From positions 310,001 through 374,000 of the forward strand of contig CP012812.1 in the NCBI GenBank assembly GCA_001936135.1: a stretch of 64,000 nt of DNA. Direction: 5' to 3'. This document shows positions 19,751-29,687 of the stretch, in pieces. Position 1 is the stretch's first letter. Every line of letters starts with the position of its first letter. Below the pieces are notes generated by a model, which had not been told where the DNA came from, made no database searches, and worked only from the letters and a program-made list of their open reading frames with translations. The stretch comes from Saccharomycopsis fibuligera x Saccharomycopsis cf. fibuligera (taxonomy: Eukaryota; Ascomycota; Saccharomycetes; Ascoideales; Saccharomycopsidaceae). A program made the position numbers and the translations under genes.

Positions 19751-21424
19751 ATGGCCACGTTAACCCTTGGCGCAGCCATTTGGTGTTCTGTCAAACCCGT
19801 ACTCAAGATCTACATGATCATCATCACTGGGTTTGTCCTAGCCCGCAAAAATGTGCTCACGGTAGAAACCAGCCGCAATCTAAGTGATGTTGTTGTCTCT
19901 GTGGTGCTCCCATGCTTAACGTTCAGTAAAATTGTCAGCAACATATCTTACAGTGATTTGAAAAGTATTGGTGTGCTAGCCTTTGTTTGCGTCTTGATTC
20001 TTTGCTTTGGTGGAGTTTTTGGTCTTGCTTTAAATTACGTTACTCGAAATCCAAAGATATTCTACTATGGCCTCATTAGCGCCTCGATTTTCCCCAACAT
20101 TGGTGATTTGCCAATTGCCTTTGTCCAGGGGATCCCGAGCATTATTTTTGATTCCCAAATGGTAGATAAAGGCGTGGCGTATGTTTGTATATTTAGTTTC
20201 ACCGAGCAGTTTGTGTTTTTCAATTTGGGATTTGCTTCGATGATTGGGTTGGATTTTAAGTATGAGAAGCAGCTTAATGAGAGTGACGAAGAAAAAAGAG
20301 CCAGTTCAGAATCAATCACTAATGGCAATGGCAGTAGTGATGGTAATAATATTGACATTGGAGAAGATAGTAATAGCGAGTATCTTTCTGCCGCTAATCT
20401 GAACACATCAAGTGTCAGAAACTACCTTGGTCCTCTTCAAACTCGAAGACCTCGAGCTTTTAGTAATGCTTCTAGTCGATTACTGCGAGTTTCATCCAAG
20501 GAACTTCGCAAGCTTCCTTCACAAAAAATGAATGACATGATCAACGAATACAGTGAAGCTCAACCACAACAACTGAGTAATTTTAATAAGGATCACCCAC
20601 AGCAAAGCACAGCCAATGATGATCAACTAGTGGTATTTGATGAACTTGGGTTGATACGAACCCATACCAACATCAGCCACCAAAGCAGTGCAAAGGGCCA
20701 TCATCACGAAAAGAAAGAGGGTGAAAATACAAGTACAGAGACAAACAACCAAGACAATGATAGCATTCTGACACACAAAAGCAACCGGTCCAAGTTCAAC
20801 AATGTCATCACTAAATGCAAGCTCGGCTGGCTTATATTCGTTCTAAAAAATTTCAAACGCCCGGCATCCATTGCCATTGTAGTAGGTCTAGTCATTTCCC
20901 TTATCCCCTGGACAAAAGCCCTTTTTGTCTCTTATCATCCACAGCACAATCACTTAGTAAACTATCCCAATGCACCAGATAACCAACCACCACTCCATTT
21001 TCTCCTAGACTTGACCACCTATATAGGTAACGCACAAGTTCCGTTTGGCCTCTTATTGCTAGGTGCCACCTTGGGGCGTCTCGAAGTCAAACATATGCCC
21101 CAGGGAGTCCTTCTAACCAGCATCTGCTTAGCACTAGTACGGCTAGCCATCCTACCAATAATCGGGCTCCTAATAATGACACAGCTAAAGCATAAAGGAA
21201 CACAGTGGTTCCAGGATGACATGGCGGCATTCTTGTCGATTTTGGGCTGGGGTCTACCATCAATGACTACACAAATTTACATTACTGCATTCTTTACCCC
21301 CGTTGATGGTCCGCATTTACAGATGGACTGCATGGCAGTGAATATGTTGATTCAGTATTTGTTTTTAATTATATCGTTTCCTATCTTGGTGACTTATGCT
21401 TTGAAAGTTACGTTGGGATATTAG
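19751..21424 (+). CDS. PIN-like (auxin efflux carrier family) membrane transporter, Ecm3-like
   Basis: A 557-residue protein, ATG at 19751. It has five hydrophobic segments in the first 170 residues (starting V-K-P-V-L-K-I-Y-M-I-I-I-T-G-F-V-L-A), a hydrophilic Ser/Asn-rich loop at about 175-370, and about five more membrane segments to the end. The family cues are N-L-S-D-V-V-V-S-V-V-L-P-C-L-T-F-S-K-I-V in helix 2 and I-F-P-N-I-G-D-L-P-I-A in helix 4, the broken helix of the Mem_trans/PIN fold. S. cerevisiae Ecm3 and its relatives share this layout; their substrate is not established. An ER or plasma membrane location is inferred. The long central loop is a likely site of regulation. Confidence 0.85.
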   Translation: MATLTLGAAIWCSVKPVLKIYMIIITGFVLARKNVLTVETSRNLSDVVVSVVLPCLTFSKIVSNISYSDLKSIGVLAFVCVLILCFGGVFGLALNYVTRNPKIFYYGLISASIFPNIGDLPIAFVQGIPSIIFDSQMVDKGVAYVCIFSFTEQFVFFNLGFASMIGLDFKYEKQLNESDEEKRASSESITNGNGSSDGNNIDIGEDSNSEYLSAANLNTSSVRNYLGPLQTRRPRAFSNASSRLLRVSSKELRKLPSQKMNDMINEYSEAQPQQLSNFNKDHPQQSTANDDQLVVFDELGLIRTHTNISHQSSAKGHHHEKKEGENTSTETNNQDNDSILTHKSNRSKFNNVITKCKLGWLIFVLKNFKRPASIAIVVGLVISLIPWTKALFVSYHPQHNHLVNYPNAPDNQPPLHFLLDLTTYIGNAQVPFGLLLLGATLGRLEVKHMPQGVLLTSICLALVRLAILPIIGLLIMTQLKHKGTQWFQDDMAAFLSILGWGLPSMTTQIYITAFFTPVDGPHLQMDCMAVNMLIQYLFLIISFPILVTYALKVTLGY

Positions 21425-21811
21425 CACTGGTGGTTTTTTTTTTTTTTCAAAGTGAAGGTTCCATCAACTATTGAACTACTTTGACAACTATTTCGTGATT
21501 CCACTCTTTTCTCTTTGCTTGGTTTATCTTTTATTTTTTCTTTTTTCTTGCTATATTGTAATCAAACTTTTTATTGCGTTTTTTTCTGCGTTATTTATTC
21601 TGTTCTTGCTTTTGTGTTGATTTTCTGTTTGTTCTAATTGGTCGTCATTGGTTCTAACCTGTTTACTTTTATATTTCTTTGGCTGTCGCTACTGCTATTA
21701 TTTTAATAGTTATACATGTTTTTGTTGCTTTTATTTCAGTACATAGACCACAATAAATTCAAACTGAAATATGGTCAATTCAGACTAACAAATACTCGTT
21801 TTTCTTTCAGC

Positions 21812-21845
<34 letters not shown>

Positions 21846-22035
21846 AAAGACAACCAAACCTATCGCAACTACGCTTTCTAAAAACGAGCACTTTTTTTTC
21901 ACCAAACAGTCATATTACAGACAAACTTACAAACATTCAGAAATTTAAAAATTGTCAAGCTAAATCGACAGAAAAAATTCTAATGAAACATAAAATTGAA
22001 CCAAAATAGATATTAGACAAAAAGCCGTATGAGTC
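21425..22035. other. Convergent 3' spacer with a 31-base A run
   Basis: Carries the 3' ends of the PIN-like gene and the TPR gene. T-rich on the left, with an uninterrupted A run at 21813-21843. No gene supported. Confidence 0.5.
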
Positions 22036-22537
22036 TCAATCAAGATCAATATCCGAGTCATCTGCCTCTGATCTTCTTGAGGTAATGTTTTCATATGACG
22101 AGTTGTTCATTTGAGTAGTGCTACCACTACTATTACTGCCAATGCCAACACCTGTGCTAGAACTAGTACCAGTACCAGAGGTAGCGTTATCTCCGTTTGT
22201 AGCGCCAGTAGCATTCCTAACAGCATTCTCAGCAGCAGTGTTACCAGCAGCAGCACCATCAGTGTTCGCGCCACTTGTACCACTAGTAGTAGTAGCTCCA
22301 TGACCATTATTGTTATTGTCTCTGTTATTGTCAGTGTTTTCACCAGTAGTTGTATTTGTTGTAGTAAAAGTTTGCAGCGGCCCATCACCATGCTGTACCG
22401 TTGTAATCACTGTTGCTGTACCTTGACCATTGTTGCCAGTATGGAAATTTCTAAATTCTCGTTGCAATACCGGAGCTACCGTTTGCATCAAAAAGTTGCC
22501 CAATCCGGAAAATCCATTATTCTCATTATTATTACCG

Positions 22538-22581
<44 letters not shown>

Positions 22582-24624
22582 ATTATTCGTATTAGAGTCT
22601 CTGGTGTTATTATTGCCATGACCACCGTTAGAAGGTGGTGGTGAAACTCCTTCAAAAGCAGAATCCACTGCATCAATGTCGATGTCTTCAGGATCGTCAA
22701 CGACTTCTCCCCCAGGAACAGAAGCTCCACTAGTAGTCTGCTGATTTTGCTGAGCTTGTTGTCTCTGAGACTCTGGTTCAGCACTAGGAGTTCTGGTAGC
22801 GGCGCCAAACAAATTTGTAATGCCCGTCAAAGGAGAAGCTTGATTATTATTATTATTATTATTGTTGTTGTTGTTATTGTTGTTGTTGGAAGCTGTAGTA
22901 CCGTTAATACTGTCATTGTTATTGTTATTGTTATTGTTAGATGTATTATTTCTTGTCGTCTGGTTGTTATTTTGATTATTCACCGTTCCAGTAGTCATTG
23001 GCATTGGCATTGCCATTCCGTTAATATAAACTCTAATATTGTCTTCACCGCCAGCAGCACCTTGAATAATTCTTCCAAAATTGTCCATGAATGGTATTGG
23101 ATTACCAGTGTTATTATTAATTCCACCAGGAGTTCCTCCTCTCCCTTGTGTAAAAGGGTTACCGGCACCAGCACCACCAGTAGCGTCTGTAGCACCACCA
23201 GTGGTAGTAGTAACGCCAGGGATGCCGAACATGTTGAATAAAGCAGGGAATCCGGTTTGATTGTCCAAGTTGCCGAAATTTCCAAAATTTCCCAAGTTGC
23301 TAGAAATATTTATATTATTTCCGGAGCCATTGGCACCGCCACTGCCATTGGTGCCGCCGCCAACATATTGTTGTTGATCCCTGTTACTGTATCTGGCAAT
23401 TATACTGGAAACGTCTCTTCTTAAAGCACGCAATTCTTGCAATGGGATACCTTGTTGACGAGCTCTACTTTCCGCAATTTTCAAAGCATTTACCACGTTT
23501 ATCAAAAACACTGGCAATGTTTGCCTTTTCACTTTTGCTGCATACTGGTCCACTTTAAACTTGTTGGTTCTATCAATGTCTTTAGGCAAAATCAAACCTT
23601 GAGCTGCTTTGAGGGCATTGACATAACTTTTCGCTGAATCATAAGCATTACCAATATACAATAAAGAGAATCCCAATCTAGCATAAGCCACAGCAAAAGC
23701 GGGGTTCAATTCAACTGCTTTTTGCAAATCTGAGATGGCATCATCATGGGCGTCAAGCTCTTGAAACATGGCGGCTCTATTTGACAAAAGAGCTGGATTT
23801 TCGGGATCAAGATACAATGCTTGAGAGTAGTATGACAACGCTAAAGCATGAGACAGTTTCTTTGCTGCTGCGTTGCCCTTCTGCTTGAGTTGAAGTACTT
23901 TTTTGCCGTCAGCGCTGTTTTTGTCTCTTGCAAATTTGGATCTGGTTATCCAGGAAAACGACAACAACAAGTCCATTATGGGGGAAGGAACTTGATTGTT
24001 GCTTGGTTGCGGCTGACCATAAGTGACATAGAAATGATATTTGCTTAGTAAATTGCCAACGATAAGAAATTTGTCCTTGTTGAATGGAATATGTGGGAAA
24101 AGTGACTGTGACTGTGGTTGTGGTGAGCCGCTATTGATAAAAGTGTCAAACTCAATCAATAAAGTGGAAAGAACGCCGGTTAGCGTAGCGTAAATGTCAA
24201 GACTAGCGCGATAGTGTTTGTGCAAAGCCATTTGCTCAGATGCCTCTGCTTGAGTAGGATTATGAGGCGAGTTGTAGTAGAACCAGCCGTATACTAGCCA
24301 GTCTTCAAACTCGCTACCGTGACTAGTTACCGCCGAGGTAATTTCGGTGCTGTCCAGAGTCTGAAGCACAGACTGAATAAATTCCTGGGACTGTGGGTTA
24401 TTAAAATACGTATTGGCAATATATTGAAGATCTTTCGATATTGAGTCTAGTTGAGCAAAAGGAGCTTTGGCCTCCGGTGTGTTGTGTGGAGAGTTGGAGA
24501 AAGTTGTGTGGGCGATGGAGGCCTTGAGGCTGGAGAGGTAGGTGGCAAGGGCATGCAAGAGGAAGAAGCGCTGGCCGTCATTGAGGACGGCACGGTACCT
24601 TGCGGGATTGTCAAAGTCCTCCAT
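22036..24624 (-). CDS. TPR protein with a long Asn-rich tail
   Basis: An 862-residue protein, ATG at 24624. Residues 1-240 form a helical domain of unknown family. Residues 243-345 hold three TPR units: L-K-Q-K-G-N-A-A-A-K-K, then L-L-S-N-R-A-A-M-F-Q-E-L, then A-V-A-Y-A-R-L-G-F-S. They resemble the Sgt2/Sti1 type that clamps the C-terminal tails of Hsp70 and Hsp90, and the K-G-N and S-N-R-A-A positions are kept. About 450 residues of Asn, Gly, Thr and Ser follow, with Asn runs up to about 17 coded by AAC/AAT repeats, and an acidic end S-D-I-D-L-D. A cytosolic co-chaperone role is inferred from the TPR type. It is not a plain Sgt2 orthologue, which is about 350 residues with a different N-terminus. 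Confidence 0.72.
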
Positions 24625-24810
24625 GTTGGGTTAAATGTATTGAACACTGTGTATGGTAGATGTAACTACTGCTCTTTTGTGTTTCATTCAATTGGAATCT
24701 GAGTCTGAGATTTGAATTCTGTGATTCTTGTGATTTGAATTTTGATTTGGGTTCTGATATCTTGATTTGGGGAATTTCCAGAATTTTGCAGACTTTTCCC
24801 GCTTCCACGG

Positions 24811-24918
24811 GTCATGTGACTAGTCAGATGATACCCATCCTTAGTATTTTATTACTAATCGCTGTCATGTGATAGTGATTTTATAAGCAATTACTTATGT
24901 CACATGCGCTTTCACGTG
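24811..24918. promoter_or_regulatory. Cluster of four Cbf1/CDEI-type E-boxes
   Basis: Within 108 bp: gtcatgtgac (24811-24820), gtcatgtgat (24864-24873), gtcacatg (24899-24906) and CACGTG (24913-24918). The first three fit RTCACRTG on one strand or the other; the fourth keeps the core with T at the first position. In S. cerevisiae, Cbf1 with Met4 and Met28 binds such sites to switch on sulfur genes, and DUG genes are known to respond to sulfur limitation. Control of DUG3 by this cluster is inferred. Confidence 0.6.
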
Positions 24919-25023
24919 CTCTGCTCTCATTCTGCGTCAGAAGCTTCTCATTGAATGTGTCATTTTGCTCTTAATTAAAACAATCCAGAGATGAAACTCA
25001 TTCTCTCTCTGGCTCTTTGATGG

Positions 25024-25031
25024 TATAAATA
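25024..25031 (+). promoter_or_regulatory. TATA box of DUG3
   Basis: TATAAATA 116 bp upstream of the DUG3 ATG, a typical distance. TATA-containing yeast promoters tend to be stress- or nutrient-regulated. Confidence 0.55.
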
Positions 25032-25084
25032 AACGGGGATTTACCTCTCGCAATATCAGCATTCTGACCTCTCGCACACCGCTC

Positions 25085-25144
25085 AATATCAATATCAATA
25101 TCAATATCAATATCAATATCAATATCAATATCAATATCAATATC
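25085..25144 (+). repeat. Ten perfect tandem copies of the hexamer aatatc
   Basis: Exactly 60 bp of aatatc, ending two bases before the DUG3 ATG, so it forms most of the proximal 5' UTR. It contains no ATG, so it does not add upstream start codons. Copy number is likely to vary between strains. Confidence 0.9.
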
Positions 25145-25146
25145 TA

Positions 25147-26235
25147 ATGTGCCGTTTTCTAATATTCAAGGGCAAAGAGGACATCAAGCTCTCCCATTTG
25201 CTCACCCGCCCGGCCCACTCCATTATCAATCAGTCCTTTGATAGCCGTTTGAGACTCGATCTTCGCCGTCCCATCAACGGTGACGGCTTTGGCGTTGGCT
25301 ACTACACCCTGAACTCTTACACTGGTGCCGTTGAAGACGATGGCCCATGTTTGTTCCGTGCCATTACTCCTGCTTGGAATAACCAGAACTTGGAGACTTT
25401 GGCCGAAAAGACTAAATCGAAATTGGTGTTTGCCCATGTGAGAGCCAGTACTTATGGTAGCTTGAGTGAAACCAATTGTCATCCCTTCACTTATCATTCC
25501 CTCATGTTTATGCACAATGGCGGCATTTCCAATTTTGCCAAAGTGAAGCGTCGTATTCTCAACCACATGAAGGACGAATACTTTCTTTATATTCAAGGCA
25601 GTACCGACTCAGAAGTGTCATTTGCCTTGTTTTTGGATACTTTGGACAAGATGGGATATGATCCCAAGAGACAAGGCGGCAATTTCGGCGATAAGGTTCT
25701 TAGAGAAGCATTAATGAAAACCATTGCCCTCATCAAACAATTTAGCAGTGAATTGGACCAAACAGACCCAGAATATAGCCATGAGCCAAGTTTATTGAAT
25801 TTTGCCGTCACTGATTCTTCATCAGTGGTGATATCTCGTTACATTACTTCCAAGACGCAAGAAGCAGCATCATTGCACTTCTCATGTGGCTCCAGCTTCA
25901 ATGAAACTGAGCCCGGTCAATACGTGATGGAAAGGTTGGACCGTAAACAAGACGTTATCATGGTTGCTTCTGAGCCATTGACGTTTGAACGCAAAGATTG
26001 GATCACGGTGCCCACTAATACCATTTTGACCATCAAGAACCAGACCGTGCTTTTGCATCCAATTCATGACGAATTTTACCAGCCTGATTTGCTCAGAGGA
26101 AGATCCAGTGACTTTGCAGAAAGCAAGGGGCTCATGGGTACTGTGCCAGTATCACTTTCTGACTTGAACAGTCCTGTGCCTCCATTGGAAAGAGAAGGTA
26201 GAGTTAGCAGAGTAGCGATTTCTACTTGTCATTAA
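25147..26235 (+). CDS. DUG3: Glutamine amidotransferase-like subunit of glutathione degradosome, Dug3
   Basis: A 362-residue protein, ATG at 25147, close to the size of yeast Dug3 (357). With Dug2 it forms the cytosolic glutamine-amidotransferase-type enzyme that removes glutamate from glutathione; Dug1 then splits Cys-Gly. It is a class II (Ntn) amidotransferase: Cys2 is the nucleophile after removal of Met1, in M-C-R-F-L-I-F-K-G. The other family blocks are in order: P-I-N-G-D-G-F-G-V-G-Y-Y, F-A-H-V-R-A-S-T-Y-G, N-C-H-P-F, F-M-H-N-G-G-I and G-S-T-D-S-E. The frame is intact. The promoter carries sulfur-type E-boxes. Codon use and length look normal. Confidence 0.95.
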   Translation: MCRFLIFKGKEDIKLSHLLTRPAHSIINQSFDSRLRLDLRRPINGDGFGVGYYTLNSYTGAVEDDGPCLFRAITPAWNNQNLETLAEKTKSKLVFAHVRASTYGSLSETNCHPFTYHSLMFMHNGGISNFAKVKRRILNHMKDEYFLYIQGSTDSEVSFALFLDTLDKMGYDPKRQGGNFGDKVLREALMKTIALIKQFSSELDQTDPEYSHEPSLLNFAVTDSSSVVISRYITSKTQEAASLHFSCGSSFNETEPGQYVMERLDRKQDVIMVASEPLTFERKDWITVPTNTILTIKNQTVLLHPIHDEFYQPDLLRGRSSDFAESKGLMGTVPVSLSDLNSPVPPLEREGRVSRVAISTCH

Positions 26236-27389
26236 CCTTTCTGACTTTTTTGTCAAGCCAGTCGCTTGCAGATGGATAGCGTATGAACCATCCCAGTACT
26301 GACAATTTTGCTAGTCCGCTGGCGGCAAGTTTGGTAAAGGTAAGGTATAAAATATTTCCATTAATTTCCATTATCCCTGTTTTGATTGTCTCTCATTTCT
26401 CCCATGCTCATTCTTTGTGCCTTCAGATTTTTTTTTTTTTTCTGCTATCTTAACCCTATACTATACAACCTTATAATATATATTACTCTTCATTTGCTCT
26501 AACTTTTTTTTTTTAGCTCTGCTCTAGTTCTCAACCGCTAATGTGTGCTTTTCAGCACAAAGTCTTATTCAAACCCTGTAGTTCTAAATTAACAGACAAT
26601 TAACCAATCGGTTGCTTCGAATTTACTTTGCACTAAATCTTTATAGTACTGTTACCACGCAAACTTCACATCCGCATTGGCATTCTACCCCTAAAAGCAT
26701 ACACCCCATCTTATGCTGTAGTCTTCGAGAATACATTATACTGCAATACCATATCATGGACCACGCTCTACCAAATACAGGAAAAACTGTAAAAAGAATC
26801 AACGGGACGATACATTGCAGACGACCATTCAATTTGCTTCTAGGATCACGGCAATTGGGATGTTTCTCCCTTGCTTCATTGTTGTTTCGACAGTGTCTGG
26901 CTATTCCACTCTACTTACTCAAGAGCCGTTCATTGACGTTGATTCCATCATTATTACACGTGCAGACGCACCACCACACAAAGTAAATATACGCCATCAA
27001 TGGCAATCACGCTGTAAAAACAACCTCATGTGGGCCGAATGAATGGACAGACACATGGCGGTGAGTAGCATAGGACACATCACATCAAATAGATAGACAA
27101 AGAAGGCATGAAAACAGGGTGCCCCTTTGGAGGCAGCGTTCTCCGACAGAGTCCAGTAAGTGAGCAAAATTGAAGGTTTCCAGAAAACGGAAATCGAACG
27201 CAGAAATCAGGCAATGGACAGCCGCCAATAGGAAAAGCAAAAAGAAACGCAAATTTTTATTTTCCTCCGAGGAATAAATAACGAGCACCAGCCCATCATT
27301 AGTCAACACCATCACCATCACCATCACCATCTTTAATTTCAATACCCAATCATACCTACCTACCCACTCCCACTCTCACTCAAACCACT
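26236..27389. other. 1.15-kb spacer upstream of BNA2
   Basis: Carries the DUG3 3' end and the BNA2 promoter. T runs near 26430 and 26505, CACGTG at 26957-26962, and four tandem copies of caccat at 27307-27330. A C-rich, G-poor leader directly precedes the ATG. ORFs of 124 and 85 codons here have no family features. Confidence 0.45.
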
Positions 27390-29000
27390 ATGATCAACCT
27401 CCAGGATTACGACATTTCCACTGACACGGGCTTTGTGCCCAGCCAGTTTCCTCTTACTGAGCTCCCAAACCCATACTATAAACCCTGGGAAACCCTCGCT
27501 GCCAACTTACCAGCCCTCATCCTCAACCGAACCATCCGCAGGCTAATCGACGAAAACTTACCAATATTGTCCACTGCGAAACTTGCCACAAAGCAAGAGT
27601 ACCAAAGAGCTTACGTGGTGCTCAGTTTTCTAACGCATGCTTATGTGTGGGGATATAATGATCAGCCTTGTAAAGTATTGCCTCAACAATTGGCAATTCC
27701 ATATAAGCAAGTGGCACAGTGGTTGGAAATGCCGCCAGTGGCTACTTATGCCGCGGTGGTGTTGTGGAATTTCAAAAGAGCTTTGCCATTGTCTTTGGAC
27801 TTTGGTAGCGCCAGCGCCAGCGCCAGCGGCAATAATAGTGCTGATAGCGCCAACGACTCAGTGGCCAGCACACCGCTCAACAATCTTGCCACCATCAACA
27901 CGTTCACGGGCTCCATTGATGAAAGCTGGTTCTACTTGGTAAGCTGTCATTTTGAAATCAAGGGCGCTAAATGTCTTGAAGTTGGACTCGAAGCGCTAAC
28001 CGCCGCTGTCAGCAATAAGCCAACCTTGGTTATTTCTTACTTGCAACAATTAGCCGAACATCTTGACGCTCTTGGAACGCTATTGATGCTGATGGAAGAA
28101 ATGTGTGATCCTCATGTATTTTATTTCCGTATCAGACCGTTTTTAGCCGGTTGGAAAAACATGAAGGAATTCGGACTTGATGCAGATGGGCTCTGTTATG
28201 ATGATGGACTTCCAGAATCGTTACTCCATCCGATAAGTTATGCTGGTGGCTCCAATGCCCAATCCTCGTTGATTCAGTATTTTGACACTTTACTTGGCGT
28301 GGTTCATCATCCTACGGGACACCGGCCTCACAAGGTCACCAACACGGTGTCAAACTCGTCTAAATCGTCCACGTTGAAACCGACACAATCGACAATTAAC
28401 AATTCAGAAAACAATTTCATGGAACAAATGAAACAGTATATGCCTGCGCCACATCGTAAATTCTTATCCGACTTGGCACAGGAATCCTCAGTGTTGAAGA
28501 AATTTGTCCAGTTGAATAACAAAGAATATCCTGAATTGACGTTGGCCTTTGATGCATGTTTAGCAATGTTGAAGGCATTCAGAGATAAACATATTCAGAT
28601 TGTCACTAGATACATTATTTTGCCTTCAAGAAGCGCTAACCTGTCATCCAACAAGACTCTTCGTGCTGGTCTCGCGAATGCAACCGCCTCTGACCCAACT
28701 AAGGCTACTTCTAGCAGCAGCAGCAGCAGCAGCAGCAAAGAACCAAGAGGTACCGGAGGCACAGCCCTCTTACCATTTTTGAAACAATGTAGAGACGAGA
28801 CTGGTGATCCAGCAGCTGGATCATGGGGCAGACGGATCTTGTCTGGTGGGATTTTGAACTTAAAGTATACCGCTGGTGGGGAATTGAAACTGAAATGGCT
28901 GCAAAGTTCAAGCAGTAGACCAAGTGCCAGCGATTTGAAAAAAAAAGGACAGCAAGGGACAATTATCGACGGTGATGGCGATACTTCCGGGCATTGGTGA
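27390..29000 (+). CDS. BNA2: Indoleamine 2,3-dioxygenase (Bna2)
   Basis: A 536-residue protein, ATG at 27390; S. cerevisiae Bna2 has 453. It opens the indole ring of L-tryptophan to N-formylkynurenine, the first step of de novo NAD synthesis. Evidence: the all-helical IDO fold with L-P-N-P-Y-Y-K-P-W near residue 26, the haem-pocket block F-T-G-S-I-D-E-S-W-F-Y, the block G-G-S-N-A-Q-S-S, and the proximal haem-ligand His401 in R-D-K-H-I-Q-I-V-T-R-Y. The IDO loop G-T-G-G-T is at 454-458. Inserts relative to yeast are a Ser/Ala/Asn-rich loop near 140-165, a Ser run (agc repeats) just before G-T-G-G-T and a Ser/Lys-rich C-terminal tail. Catalytic residues are kept, so it is probably active. Confidence 0.94.
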   Translation: MINLQDYDISTDTGFVPSQFPLTELPNPYYKPWETLAANLPALILNRTIRRLIDENLPILSTAKLATKQEYQRAYVVLSFLTHAYVWGYNDQPCKVLPQQLAIPYKQVAQWLEMPPVATYAAVVLWNFKRALPLSLDFGSASASASGNNSADSANDSVASTPLNNLATINTFTGSIDESWFYLVSCHFEIKGAKCLEVGLEALTAAVSNKPTLVISYLQQLAEHLDALGTLLMLMEEMCDPHVFYFRIRPFLAGWKNMKEFGLDADGLCYDDGLPESLLHPISYAGGSNAQSSLIQYFDTLLGVVHHPTGHRPHKVTNTVSNSSKSSTLKPTQSTINNSENNFMEQMKQYMPAPHRKFLSDLAQESSVLKKFVQLNNKEYPELTLAFDACLAMLKAFRDKHIQIVTRYIILPSRSANLSSNKTLRAGLANATASDPTKATSSSSSSSSSKEPRGTGGTALLPFLKQCRDETGDPAAGSWGRRILSGGILNLKYTAGGELKLKWLQSSSSRPSASDLKKKGQQGTIIDGDGDTSGHW

Positions 29001-29651
29001 TTTTAGCCGCTGATCGCTTGTTGAATATTGGATATTGTTATTATCATTAATGCTGATAGCGGATAGTAGTATGCTATATAATTCTGGTTTTTGGCTCAGG
29101 TTTCAGTTATTTCTTACGTTGTATATCGACTTTACGGCTCATGTTTTTTCTTACCTTTTTACTTACCTTTGTTTTATTTTGTCTTGGTTTTTGTTTCTTG
29201 TTTTGTTCTTTTAGTTCTGCAGGCTGTATAGCTCTTTTCCAATAATATTTACTATTTTTATGTTTCTTAAATTTTACAAACATTTTTGATTTCCATTTGC
29301 TTTGAACTAGGGTGTTTCTTTTGTGCTATATGAAAAACTTCAACCACTTTTCTATCACATGCTTTTTGAAAATGCGAACAAAGATCCATAAGAACCGAGG
29401 AACTAAAACACAGTACGGTAAGTCTCAATATAATCCTAAAGAAAAATTTTGTCTAACACTAAACTTCACAATTTGGACATGCATACATATGTGTTGACTT
29501 GATTATTATGTTTTACTTTCTATTAGACAGCTTACAGACAATTTTTCTGTGTTTGCCATGCTTTAGCAACGCAGGGCATTTTAAAGTACCATCCATTTTT
29601 CTAGCCTTACTACATCAAAGATTACTTGAATTGGCATGAATGAGATGAATG

Positions 29652-29687
<36 letters not shown>

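Larger units (their letters stand above)
24625..25146. promoter_or_regulatory. Shared upstream region of the TPR gene and DUG3
   Basis: A 522-bp divergent spacer with a run of E-boxes (24811-24918), a TATA box for DUG3 (25024-25031) and a hexanucleotide tandem repeat (25085-25144). Each is listed separately. Confidence 0.6.

Noticed and set aside
22111-22808. Long Ile/Val-rich or Leu-rich open frames opposite the Asn-rich TPR gene
   Set aside because: They are the complement and frame shifts of AAC/AAT repeats and have no independent support.
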